Assembly: GCA_017937065.1 (NCBI GenBank)
Contig: JAGBEI010000009.1
Coordinates: forward strand, 1 to 64,000
From: Clostridia bacterium
Lineage (GTDB): Bacteria; Bacillota; Clostridia; Oscillospirales; QAKW01
Reading direction: 5' to 3'
DNA length: 64,000 bases
In this document: piece after piece, positions 33,942-43,454 of the stretch
Position numbering within the stretch: the first letter of the stretch is position 1
How the letters are laid out: every line of letters starts with the position of its first letter
Made by a program: the position numbers and the translations under genes
The notes under the pieces: generated by a model
What the model saw: only the letters and a program-made list of their open reading frames with translations
Databases searched by the model: none
What the model was told of the DNA's origin: nothing

Positions 33942-36900
33942 ATGTATAACAGCAAAATGCCAAGATTTTTCTTCAGAACAATGCTCATGCTGTTAGCTGT
34001 CGTTATGCTTCTTTCGTCTTTCAGCGTTTTTGCTTTTGCGGAAACGGCGGACGGTGCGGATGAAAATTCCGTGTCGGACGGTGATGTAAGCGGAGCGGAA
34101 ATCGGTGATGAGACGTCGGACGGTACGGACGATGAGCCTATTATGCCGGACGCGGATGAGAACGATTCCATCCTCAACGGAGACGGCGAAGTGGGCGCGG
34201 AAGAAGTAAGTGACGAAGAACTGAAAAAGCTCTATATAGAGGGCTTTGAGCGTACCGGCATGTACGATGATTATTACGAAAAATATGCCGAGTACGACAA
34301 GAAGCTGGCGCCGATCGTTATTGATCCGAGAAACTATGTTTCAACAACGGCGGGTGCGCAGAAGCTTGACTCATACGAGGGTAAAAACGGCGTCGTGAAG
34401 ATGGATAAAAACGGCGAGTTTGTGTATGAGGTGCAGATTCCCGAAACGGGTATGTACGCGCTTGAACTTACATATTTCCCGATGGCGGACAAAATCACAA
34501 GAGACCTTGAATTTGCTGTCTACATTGACGGAAAAGCTCCCTTCTCCAGCACGGAGAGCTTAACGCTTAAGCGCAACTGGGCTGACGAGACCGATGAGGC
34601 AAGCTATGACTCGGTAGGCAACGAGCTGCTTCCGGCGCAGGTTTTGTCCCCGAAGTGGCTGACGCTTGACTTTTACGAGCCCAACGGCAACTATAACGAT
34701 CCTATTAAATATTATCTTGAAAAGGGTACGCATACCATCACTTTGAAGTCTGTTTCCGGCACTTTTGCGATGTCGCAGATCAGAATTCACAATGACGGTA
34801 CCCTTATATCGTATGATGAATATATCGCTCAGAACGATGCCAAGGGAGCGGCGGACGCGTCGACGTATTTTGAACTTGAGGCGGAGGACTATGTTGACAA
34901 GACAGACTCCATCATGCAGAATGCGTATGACAGAAGCGATCCCAAGGTTACGCCTTACAGTGTAAGCAAAACCACGCTGAATACCTTCGGCGGCGCTAAC
35001 TGGAATACAAGCCTTGGCAGAGTAAATTATACAATCAATGTTGAGGAGAGCGGCTATTATGAGCTGTCCTTCAGATACAGACAGTCATTCCAGCGCGGTG
35101 CGACGATTTACAGAAGACTGTATATCGACGACGTTGTGCCTTTCAACGAAGCGCAGTCACTGGCGTTTGACTACGGCTCCGGTTATCAGTATACCGTTGC
35201 GGGAAGAACTAAAGAGGACGGTACGTTTGAGCCTTATAAGGTTTACCTTGAAAAGGGCACCCATACGTTCTCGCTTGAGGCTGTTATCGGTGACATGGCG
35301 CAGGCAAGCCGCGATGTTGAGCAGGCGGTATACCAGCTCAACTATATCTACCGTAAAATCATTATGATTACCGGTACTTCTCCCGATACAAACCGTGACT
35401 ATGAACTTTTTGACAGCGTTTCCAATCTGAAAGCCATGCTGCTTCAGATTTCCGATTCGCTCAAGACTATAAAAGCAAATGTCGATGCGGTTTCTACAAA
35501 TACCGGCGGCGAAAGCGAAATACTCAATACTCTTGCTATACAGATTGACAGCTTTCTCCAGAAGCCGTATACAATTCCTTCGCGTCTTTCTACCTTTAAA
35601 GATAATATAAGCACGCTCGGCTCGTGGATGATTGAAATCAGAGATATCCCGCTGCAGCTTGATAAGATTATTTTTGCCGGTGCAGATGTTAAGACCCCCG
35701 GCTATAAGGCGAACGGATTTGAAAAGATAGCTCATGAGGTAAGAGCGTTTGTCTCCTCCTTTGTTGATGACTATACCGCTATCGGCGGCACCTCCAGCGA
35801 GGAGGACAGATCTATCACAGCTTGGGTAGGAACGGGACGTGACCAGGCTATCACGCTCAAAACACTTGTTGATAACTACTTTACTCCCGACACGGGTATA
35901 AAGGTAAATGTTTCGCTTGTTCCTCTGGGCGTATTGTCAAAGGCGATCGTTGCCGGACGCGGACCTGACGTTGCACTTCACGTTTCGCGTTCCGAGCCGA
36001 TGAACCTCGGCTTCCGTAATGCGCTTGTAAACCTCAACGAGTATGACGATTATGATGAGGTTATCAAGAGATTTACCGATTACGCCACTGTTCCGTATAC
36101 TATGGATACTGTTGACGCAGACGGCAATGAGGTGCATAAGGCATTTGCGCTTCCCGAGACACAGAACTTTACTATGCTGTTCTACCGCAAGGACGTATTT
36201 GACGAGCTGAAAATCAAAGTTCCCAACACCTGGGACGAGTTTGACGCAATTCTTCCTATTATACAGGAAAACAATATGTCAGTCGGTATTGAGTCGGCAA
36301 TCTCGACCAACTTGTTCTTTACATTTATTATGCAGAACGGCGGCGAGGTTTATTATGAGGACGGCTCTCAGACCAGATTTGAAGAAGAGTATGCCGTTGA
36401 TGCGTTTACCAAATGGACTAATTATTATACGCTCTATGATTTCCCGCTGTCTTACAGCTGGTACACACGTTTCAGAAACGGCGAAATGCCGCTTGTATTT
36501 GAGTCCTATTCAAATATCACATACCTTGCCGAGTCTGCACCTGAGCTTAAAGGTCTGTGGGGCGTTGCACCGCTGCCCGGCACCGTAGATTCGACCGGTA
36601 AGATTAACAGAACGGAAAGCTCTGTCGGTCTTTCCGCGTGCTGTATAGTTAAGAACAAAACCCACAGCGCCGAGATTGCAAAGCGCAGAGAGGACGACTC
36701 ATGGGAGTTCCTCAAGTGGTGGACCTCCACCGATACAATGGCAGAGTACGGCAACCGTATAGAAATGGCTATCGGTCCTGTCGCCAGATATACAACCGCC
36801 AACGTAGAGGCGTTTGAGCTTCTCAACTGGACAACGGAAGAGGCTTCCGCCATCAAGGAGCAGCGCGAATGGGTTAAGGAATATCCCGAGCTTGTCGGCG

Positions 36901-37064
36901 GCTACTATGTCAGCCGTTCAATCGTCAACGCATTCAGAAACGTAACAAATAACTATACAAACCCCAGAGAGATGCTGTTCTATTATAACGACCAGATTAA
37001 TGACGAGATTTGGCGTAAACGTATGGAATATGACTTGTATGTTCCGGAGGAGGCGAATAAATAA
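33942..37064 (+). CDS. Giant extracellular solute-binding protein with CBM-like N-terminal domains
   Basis: The 1,040-residue protein starts at ATG 33942 (GCGGAGG). The signal peptide ends near VFAFA-ET (residues 1-26). An acidic linker (about 27-100) follows. Two beta-sandwich domains of CBM35/6-like appearance span about 130-290 and 303-470 (each with a YxVxIxETGMYxLxLTY / NVEESGYYELSFRY strand and an LEKGTHTxxL strand). A helical spacer runs to about 615, then a family-1 sugar-binding protein fold about 620-1035 (WVGTGRDQAITLKTL, MLFYRKDVFDEL, NTWDEFDAI). There is no lipobox Cys. It overlaps the permease gene by 1 base. Confidence 0.88.
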   Translation: MYNSKMPRFFFRTMLMLLAVVMLLSSFSVFAFAETADGADENSVSDGDVSGAEIGDETSDGTDDEPIMPDADENDSILNGDGEVGAEEVSDEELKKLYIEGFERTGMYDDYYEKYAEYDKKLAPIVIDPRNYVSTTAGAQKLDSYEGKNGVVKMDKNGEFVYEVQIPETGMYALELTYFPMADKITRDLEFAVYIDGKAPFSSTESLTLKRNWADETDEASYDSVGNELLPAQVLSPKWLTLDFYEPNGNYNDPIKYYLEKGTHTITLKSVSGTFAMSQIRIHNDGTLISYDEYIAQNDAKGAADASTYFELEAEDYVDKTDSIMQNAYDRSDPKVTPYSVSKTTLNTFGGANWNTSLGRVNYTINVEESGYYELSFRYRQSFQRGATIYRRLYIDDVVPFNEAQSLAFDYGSGYQYTVAGRTKEDGTFEPYKVYLEKGTHTFSLEAVIGDMAQASRDVEQAVYQLNYIYRKIIMITGTSPDTNRDYELFDSVSNLKAMLLQISDSLKTIKANVDAVSTNTGGESEILNTLAIQIDSFLQKPYTIPSRLSTFKDNISTLGSWMIEIRDIPLQLDKIIFAGADVKTPGYKANGFEKIAHEVRAFVSSFVDDYTAIGGTSSEEDRSITAWVGTGRDQAITLKTLVDNYFTPDTGIKVNVSLVPLGVLSKAIVAGRGPDVALHVSRSEPMNLGFRNALVNLNEYDDYDEVIKRFTDYATVPYTMDTVDADGNEVHKAFALPETQNFTMLFYRKDVFDELKIKVPNTWDEFDAILPIIQENNMSVGIESAISTNLFFTFIMQNGGEVYYEDGSQTRFEEEYAVDAFTKWTNYYTLYDFPLSYSWYTRFRNGEMPLVFESYSNITYLAESAPELKGLWGVAPLPGTVDSTGKINRTESSVGLSACCIVKNKTHSAEIAKRREDDSWEFLKWWTSTDTMAEYGNRIEMAIGPVARYTTANVEAFELLNWTTEEASAIKEQREWVKEYPELVGGYYVSRSIVNAFRNVTNNYTNPREMLFYYNDQINDEIWRKRMEYDLYVPEEANK

Positions 37065-38023
37065 TGGCTACTGTTTCCAGTAAAGAAGTCGAGCTTCTTA
37101 AAAAGTCGCGGCTTACATTTGGGGAAAAAGCCCATCTTACATGGAAACGTATGAAGGATAATAAAGTAAACTATTTTCTTATTCTTCCGTTTTTAATCTT
37201 TTTCCTGTTATTCACGATCATTCCGGTTCTGTCGTCGATCGTGCTTTCATTCACAAGATACGATATCCTCAACGCGCCGGTTTTTGTCGGCTGGGATAAC
37301 TATCTTAGAATGTTTCTTGAGGACGAGGTTTTCCTCATAGCTTTGAAAAATACTTTCCAGTTCGCGGTTATAACCGGTCCTGTTTCGTATTTTCTCTGTT
37401 TCGTATTCGCGTGGTTTATCAACGATTTGCCGCCTATTGCCAGAGCGACGTTTACCGTTATCTTCTACGCACCGACGCTTGCAAATATCTACTTTATATT
37501 CCAGTATATTTTCAGCGGCGATATGTACGGACTTTTAAATTCGTTTTTAATTCAGTTCGGACTTATAAACGAACCTATTCAGTGGCTGACAAATACCGAT
37601 TATATGCTGAACATTGTTATTTTCGTTCAGCTGTGGTGCAGCTTGGGTACCGGATTTCTGGCGTTTGTCGCCGGTCTCCAGAACCTCGACCCGTCGCTTG
37701 TTGAGGCGGGCGCCATCGACGGTATAAGAAACAGATTTCAGGAGCTTATTTACATAATTCTCCCGCAGATGGGCGGCTCGCTCATGTTCGGTGCGGTTAT
37801 GCAGATTTCTCAGGCGTTTTCTGTCGGCGGCATTTCGTCAGCGCTTGTCGGCTTCCCGTCTATCGACTATGCGGCGCACACGATAGTTTTGCATATTTCC
37901 GACTTCGGTAATACGAGGTTCGAGCTGGGGTATGCGTCGGCGCTGTCCGTTGTTCTGTTTGCTATAATGCTCGGTATTAAGGGCATTGTAAACAGACTGC
38001 TCAGACGTTTTTCTCATGATTAA
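37064..38023 (+). CDS. ABC sugar transporter permease, LplB/MalF type
   Basis: The 319-residue membrane protein has six hydrophobic helices and the cytoplasmic EAA loop near residue 212 (VEAGAIDGIRNRFQELIYIILP), which docks the ATPase. It pairs with the next gene as a heterodimeric channel for a complex carbohydrate. It is coupled to the solute-binding protein gene by a 1-base overlap (TAATG). Confidence 0.92.
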   Translation: MATVSSKEVELLKKSRLTFGEKAHLTWKRMKDNKVNYFLILPFLIFFLLFTIIPVLSSIVLSFTRYDILNAPVFVGWDNYLRMFLEDEVFLIALKNTFQFAVITGPVSYFLCFVFAWFINDLPPIARATFTVIFYAPTLANIYFIFQYIFSGDMYGLLNSFLIQFGLINEPIQWLTNTDYMLNIVIFVQLWCSLGTGFLAFVAGLQNLDPSLVEAGAIDGIRNRFQELIYIILPQMGGSLMFGAVMQISQAFSVGGISSALVGFPSIDYAAHTIVLHISDFGNTRFELGYASALSVVLFAIMLGIKGIVNRLLRRFSHD

Positions 38024-38043
38024 TGGAAAGGAGATTATTGTAG

Positions 38044-38898
38044 ATGTCAAAGTTAAGACGAAATAAAGTCGCAATAGCAGGCGATATTACTACATATATT
38101 CTGCTGCTGCTCTACGGCGCATTTATGGCATTACCGCTGATCTATTCCGTTATTCAGGCGTTTAAACCGTATAATGAGCTGTTTATCTTCCCGCCTCGCT
38201 TTTTTGCAAGGCAGCCTACTCTCGGCAACTTCTCCCAGCTGTTTGACCTTACGTCATCTACCTGGGTTCCGTTTTCAAGATACGTGTTCAACACCATTTT
38301 GAATACCGTTGTAGGAACGGTTTTGCACATTATCGCTGCGGCGATGTGTGCCTATCCTCTTGCCAAGAACAACTTCCCCGGCAAAAAGCTTATCTTCAAC
38401 GTAGTTGTATGGTCGCTTCTTTTCTCGGGCGGTGTTCTTGAAATCCCCGTATATCTTGTAATGTCTACCTTGGGCATTATAGATACATACTTTGCGTACT
38501 GGCTGCCGGAAATCGCGGTTGCAATGGGTACCTTCCTGCTGAAACAGAATATGTCGGAGATTCCGGACGCCATGATAGAGGCGGCGCGGATAGACGGCGC
38601 GGGCGAATGGAAGATACTGTGGCGCATTGCAATGCCCGCCGTCAAGCCTGCGTGGCTGACGCTGGCAATCTTCGCATTCCAGCGGAACTGGAACGCAACA
38701 TCGTCTTCCTATATATATACGGAAACTATCAAAACACTTCCTACCGCACTCAGCCAGATAACGGCTACCGGTTCTGTTGCGCGTGCGGGTGAGGCGTATG
38801 CGGCGTCGGTACTGATGCTTGTACCTCCTATAATATTCTTTATACTTGCTCAGAGCAGTACGGTTAAGACAATGGCCCATGCGGGTATTAAGGGTTAA
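38044..38898 (+). CDS. ABC sugar transporter permease, LplC/MalG type
   Basis: This 284-residue permease has six helices. The EAA loop is near 180 (IEAARIDGAGEWKILWRIAMP). It is the partner of the preceding permease. The ribosome site GGAAAGGAG precedes it by a normal distance. The genes share family with the oligosaccharide LplABC systems. Confidence 0.92.
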   Translation: MSKLRRNKVAIAGDITTYILLLLYGAFMALPLIYSVIQAFKPYNELFIFPPRFFARQPTLGNFSQLFDLTSSTWVPFSRYVFNTILNTVVGTVLHIIAAAMCAYPLAKNNFPGKKLIFNVVVWSLLFSGGVLEIPVYLVMSTLGIIDTYFAYWLPEIAVAMGTFLLKQNMSEIPDAMIEAARIDGAGEWKILWRIAMPAVKPAWLTLAIFAFQRNWNATSSSYIYTETIKTLPTALSQITATGSVARAGEAYAASVLMLVPPIIFFILAQSSTVKTMAHAGIKG

Positions 38899-38912
38899 GG
38901 GGGTAGAGATAA

Positions 38913-40445
38913 ATGAAAAAAAGTCTGAAAACAATCCTGCTGTCGCTTCTCATTGTTATAATGTCAGTCACGATGGCAGCTCCCGCGCTTGCATACATAC
39001 CTTATAATACTTATAACTATAATTACTACGGTGAAACTGTCGGCAGTCCCTCCGGTTATGTTCCGGAAAAGGTTTACCTTGCCGAGGATCTCGGAATAAG
39101 CTCTATCCACAGCCCGACCGATATCTATGTCAGCCCCGATGAAGAGATTTATTTTCTTGACCTCGGCGGCGATAATGCCCGCGGTCGTATGTGTATCTTT
39201 GATAAAGACTTTAAGCTTATCCGCGAGTTCAAAAAGCTGAAGGATATTGACGGTTCGGATTATTACATGAACAATCCGAGCGGCGTTACCGTTGATAAGG
39301 ACGGATATATCTATCTCTGCGATACCGATAACAGGGCGCTTTTAAAGCTTACAAAAGACGGGCAGATTGTCATGAAGTATGAACAGCCCGGCGACGATGT
39401 ATTTGACGAGTCATATACCTATCAGCCCTTTAAAGTCGTAATCGGTATTAACGGTGCGGCGTATGTAATTTCCAAGGGCTGTCTTGACGGTATTTTGGAA
39501 TTTGACGTTGAAGGCAATTTTGTCCGTTTCTTCGGTGCTCCTAAGGTTCAGCTCAGTGTCGGCGACTATCTTCTGATGTACTGGCGTAAAATTTTCCGTG
39601 CGTTCGGCGGCTCCGATGTTGACGAGAACTTCGTCACCTTCGTTCCCACCGAGTTTGAAAATGTCGATATAGACGAGCATGGATTTATTTTCTCGACCGT
39701 CATTGCCAGTGAGTCATCTGTCGATGAGGTCTCCAAGCTGAACTTTACAGGCTCGAATGTTCTGAGTCCTACTACAAAGAGCACAAAGAAAATTTCCGAC
39801 AGTCTTTCAAGAAACTACGGTGACCTTGAGACGCTGGGTAAGGACAATGACAACAACTTTGTTGATATCGTTGTCGACGACGACGGATTTTTCTCTGTTC
39901 TTGACTCAAAGCTTTCAAAAATATTCGAGTACGACGCCGAGGGCAACCTTGTATTCGTCTACGGCGGTGCAGGTCAGCAGGCGGGTACAATGATTCAGGG
40001 CTCGGCAATGGCAAAGCTCGGTACAAAGACGCTTATAACCGATAAAATCGGATGCAGTATCACCGTTTACAGACTTTCCGACTACGGTCAGTATCTGCAT
40101 GACGCCGTTGTTCTTTACAATAAGGGACTTTACAGCGATGCAGAACCGCTTTGGCGCGAAGTCCTCAGATACAATGCCAATTCGGATATTGCTCATGTAG
40201 GTATCGGTAAGGTTTACTACATGAACGGTCAGTATAAGGAAGCGATGAACGAGTTCAAACTCGCAAATGACCGTGAGAATTACTCCCGCTCATACGAACT
40301 TTACAGAAAAGACTATATAAGAAGCAATTTCGGTCTGTTCATGACAGTGATTTTGATTCTGATAATTCTTATCGTGCTTTGGCGCTTCTTCGGCAAAAAG
40401 ATTATTAACAGCATCAAAGGAAAAAAAGAGGGGGGTGTACAATAA
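38913..40445 (+). CDS. Secreted NHL-propeller/TPR protein with C-terminal membrane anchor
   Basis: The 510-residue protein has a signal peptide (residues 1-27, ends ...PALA-Y). Residues about 50-400 form an NHL-type beta-propeller, with repeats such as NPSGVTVDKDGYIYLCDTDN. Residues about 405-468 are two TPR-like units (ALYNKGLYSDAEPLWREVL). A single C-terminal helix (about 473-493) is followed by a basic tail, so the protein should face outward and be anchored. Role unknown; the propeller may bind glycans or a partner. It overlaps closely with the YIP1 gene (adjacent stop and start). Confidence 0.85.
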   Translation: MKKSLKTILLSLLIVIMSVTMAAPALAYIPYNTYNYNYYGETVGSPSGYVPEKVYLAEDLGISSIHSPTDIYVSPDEEIYFLDLGGDNARGRMCIFDKDFKLIREFKKLKDIDGSDYYMNNPSGVTVDKDGYIYLCDTDNRALLKLTKDGQIVMKYEQPGDDVFDESYTYQPFKVVIGINGAAYVISKGCLDGILEFDVEGNFVRFFGAPKVQLSVGDYLLMYWRKIFRAFGGSDVDENFVTFVPTEFENVDIDEHGFIFSTVIASESSVDEVSKLNFTGSNVLSPTTKSTKKISDSLSRNYGDLETLGKDNDNNFVDIVVDDDGFFSVLDSKLSKIFEYDAEGNLVFVYGGAGQQAGTMIQGSAMAKLGTKTLITDKIGCSITVYRLSDYGQYLHDAVVLYNKGLYSDAEPLWREVLRYNANSDIAHVGIGKVYYMNGQYKEAMNEFKLANDRENYSRSYELYRKDYIRSNFGLFMTVILILIILIVLWRFFGKKIINSIKGKKEGGVQ

Positions 40446-41075
40446 ATGGATAAGGCTTTTGCTTTTAAGGGCACTATAAACCCATTTAAAATAGTCAACC
40501 ATCCCATTGACACTATTGAATCTCTCAAAGAGAAAAAGAACGGCTCGATATTTTCCGCGACTATAATCCTGGCACTTTTCACAATCTCGGAAATTATACT
40601 TGACGTAATGAAGGGTTTTATACAAAACACTTCGCGTATTCAGGACTTTAATGTCATTATGGTTCTGGCTCGCTCGCTGTTTATGGTTTTGCTGTTTGTT
40701 GTGGCAAACTGGGCGCTGTGTACACTGCTTGACGGCGAAGGACGTATGATAGATATTTACGTATCCATCTGTTATTGTCTGATACCGCTTGTAGTTGCGC
40801 GTATCGTGGAGACGGTTGCCTCCAATATCCTGACGGCGGACGAATATGTATTCGTTGATATGATTGTTCTTTGCCTGAATCTCTGGTTTGTATGTCTTGC
40901 GCTTTTTGCACTGAAGACTATTCATAACTACTCACTGGGCAGAACTATATTTAACGTTATTATTACACTTATAGGTATGGCAATTATTTTCTTCATCATT
41001 TTCCTGTTTGTCGTTCTTATGCAGCAGCTGTACATCTTTATCGCGACAATTGTTACAGAGCTAATGATGAGATAG
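40446..41075 (+). CDS. YIP1-family integral membrane protein
   Basis: The 209-residue protein has five predicted transmembrane helices (about 35-55, 72-92, 99-120, 138-158, 165-195), typical of the Yip1 domain. It starts immediately after the NHL stop codon, with the ribosome site GAGGGGGG inside the upstream gene end. Such proteins recur in DUF5696 loci of Bacillota; their role is unknown. Confidence 0.8.
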   Translation: MDKAFAFKGTINPFKIVNHPIDTIESLKEKKNGSIFSATIILALFTISEIILDVMKGFIQNTSRIQDFNVIMVLARSLFMVLLFVVANWALCTLLDGEGRMIDIYVSICYCLIPLVVARIVETVASNILTADEYVFVDMIVLCLNLWFVCLALFALKTIHNYSLGRTIFNVIITLIGMAIIFFIIFLFVVLMQQLYIFIATIVTELMMR

Positions 41076-41093
41076 AAAGGAGAGTATTGATAA

Positions 41094-43454
41094 ATGAAAT
41101 TTAAAAAGGTTTTATCTTTGATACTGACAGCTTGTCTTATTATTTCAATGCTCTCGGTATTTGCATTTGCGGAACCTGAGGATGATTATGCCGTCGAAGA
41201 TACATCAGGCGACACCGCCGATGGTGAGGACGGTACTGCCGATGAAAACGGCGGTGACGGCGAAACTACCACTCCCGACGGTGCCGACGTTGTAGTTGAC
41301 TCCGAGCATATGACCGGTGACGGAACGATAGGAAATGTTGCCGACCTGTCGCAGTTTACCCTGGCGTCTGAAAATGATAATCTTGCATTTTATGTAAACG
41401 ATATCAACGGCTTTTTTGCTCTCTATTACAAAAAGACTGGGGCTATTTGGTATTCCAACCCCATCGACTGGGAAAAGGATGTCATTGCCCAGGCGGCAAA
41501 TAAGGAAAATCTCCAGTCTCAGCTGATAGTTACTTATCTTAATGCCAGCTATGACATCATCAGTGTTGCTTCATGCCAGGCACATATCGTTTCCGAGCAT
41601 GACGGTAACAGACAGATAATGACTTATGTTTTCAGCGGCGCTACCCGCAATTTCTCGATACCGGTTGCTTATGAGCTTAAAGAGGACTATCTTGATGTTC
41701 AGATTATAGTGGATGATATCGAGGAAAATTCAGATGCAAGAATAACTCAGATCACATTGCTTCCGTTTCTCGGTGCAGGCGGTCTGGCTGACAACGGTTA
41801 TGCCCTGATACCGGACGGCAGCGGTTCTCTTATGGAGTTTAATAAAATCTGTAAGAATTTGACACAGTATACCGGATATATATATAACCGTGACGTTACC
41901 GCTTCATCAAACAATACATCTTATGTTGACCTTAACGAGACGATAAGCCTTCCGGTTTACGGCATTCAGAAAAACGGTGCGGCATATCTCTCGGTGATTA
42001 CGGAAGGCGCGGGTACAGCGGCTATTAAGTGCAATGTAAGTAAAATGTACAACTCATATAACAGCGTCAGCTCGCATCTGTTACTGCGTGATACTCAGAC
42101 GCGCCGCAGCGCTACCGGTACTGCAAATACCGAAAGTATGTATTACAGCGACAATATGTGCGGTAATATGTCCATGCGCATTTATCCTCTTGATAATGAT
42201 AATTCGAGCTATGTCGGCATGGCTAAGCGGTACAGAAAGTACCTGATAGACGAAGAGGGTCTGTCTCCTCTTGACGGCACAAGCTCGTATGTCAATTCTC
42301 TTAACATCAACCTTTTCGGCGCCGTAAAATCACCTATGCATTTTCTCGGTATTCCCTATACCGGAGTTAAGGCGCTTACCACCTTCTCGGATGTAAAGAG
42401 TATTATCGACGATTTAAAGGGTAAGGGTATAAATAATTTAGTTATCACAATGTCCGGCTGGTCCGGCGGAGGACTTGAGTCGTCTATTGATATGGATTTC
42501 AGTCCGGAGTCAAAGCTGGGCGGAATGAAGGGCGCAAAGGAGCTTATTGCCTACGCCGAGGAGCAGGGAGTAAACCTGATTTTTGATAATGACGTTCAGT
42601 CGTTCTACTCCGGCTCATCAAAGGTAAAGAAATTTAAGCATACAGCGTATTCGCTGGCGGCAACCCCCGTTACTGTTTATCCGTTTTCCAAATCACTCAA
42701 CAGGTCGGTTATCAGCGATAAATTCAATCATCTTATACATCCCAATTATATGGTTGAGTTTGCCAATACGTTTGTTGACAACGCTATGAAGCTTGGAGTA
42801 AAGAACTTTTCGTTCAATACCGCCGGTACCGATCCGTATGCTGCATATAACGATGACAGCATGATTACAAGAGATAAGTCGGCAGACCTCATGAAGGAGC
42901 TCTTCAAAAATGTTGCCGATAAGACAGACGGTATTGTCAGTACAAGGGTCGGAAACTCATTTGTTCTCGGCAGTGTGGATAATATTGTCGAGGCTCCCGT
43001 TTACTCCAGCAGCCTTATCATGGCGCAGACAACGGTTCCGTTTTATCAGATAGCGCTCCGCGGCTATGTGAACATGTCCGCAGAGGCAATGAACCTCTCC
43101 TCCGAGGTCTCTGAGCTTGAACTGAAATGTGCCGAATCGGGACTCAGCCTTTATTACCAGCTCATGGACGCCGACTCAACTGCGTTTCAGAATACTTCAT
43201 TCAGCGATTACTATGCATGCTCATACGATGATTATTTTGATATCATGACTTCTGCTTACGGCAGAATGAAACAGATATATGATGCTGTCGGTGCAAGCAG
43301 CATTACAAATCATGAAATTAGAAGTGACACGCTCAGAGTCACCACCTTCTCAAACGGTGCCAAGGTCTATGTCAATTACGGCGAGGAGGCTGTGACGGTA
43401 GACGGCATCAAGATTGACGCCAGAGCGTACACTGCTGTGGGAGGTGCTAAATAA
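41094..43454 (+). CDS. DUF5696 secreted protein, glycosidase-like architecture
   Basis: The 786-residue protein has a signal peptide (1-26, ending AFA-E), an acidic Asp/Glu/Gly-rich linker (27-80), a beta-sandwich (about 90-370; FALYYKKTGAIWYSNPIDWE and YDIISVASCQAH) resembling the N-terminal domains of GH31-like enzymes, and a TIM-barrel-like part (about 380-780). Signature segments are INNLVITMSGWSGGG near 451, FDNDVQSFYSG near 503 and YVNMSAEAMNL near 665. No enzyme activity is documented to my knowledge. It overlaps the next permease by 1 base. Confidence 0.85.
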   Translation: MKFKKVLSLILTACLIISMLSVFAFAEPEDDYAVEDTSGDTADGEDGTADENGGDGETTTPDGADVVVDSEHMTGDGTIGNVADLSQFTLASENDNLAFYVNDINGFFALYYKKTGAIWYSNPIDWEKDVIAQAANKENLQSQLIVTYLNASYDIISVASCQAHIVSEHDGNRQIMTYVFSGATRNFSIPVAYELKEDYLDVQIIVDDIEENSDARITQITLLPFLGAGGLADNGYALIPDGSGSLMEFNKICKNLTQYTGYIYNRDVTASSNNTSYVDLNETISLPVYGIQKNGAAYLSVITEGAGTAAIKCNVSKMYNSYNSVSSHLLLRDTQTRRSATGTANTESMYYSDNMCGNMSMRIYPLDNDNSSYVGMAKRYRKYLIDEEGLSPLDGTSSYVNSLNINLFGAVKSPMHFLGIPYTGVKALTTFSDVKSIIDDLKGKGINNLVITMSGWSGGGLESSIDMDFSPESKLGGMKGAKELIAYAEEQGVNLIFDNDVQSFYSGSSKVKKFKHTAYSLAATPVTVYPFSKSLNRSVISDKFNHLIHPNYMVEFANTFVDNAMKLGVKNFSFNTAGTDPYAAYNDDSMITRDKSADLMKELFKNVADKTDGIVSTRVGNSFVLGSVDNIVEAPVYSSSLIMAQTTVPFYQIALRGYVNMSAEAMNLSSEVSELELKCAESGLSLYYQLMDADSTAFQNTSFSDYYACSYDDYFDIMTSAYGRMKQIYDAVGASSITNHEIRSDTLRVTTFSNGAKVYVNYGEEAVTVDGIKIDARAYTAVGGAK

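Noticed and set aside
41094-41190. Lipobox in the DUF5696 protein (LTAC at residues 11-14)
   Set aside because: A hydrophobic stretch continues after the Cys, and a normal signal peptidase site (AFA-E) fits better.
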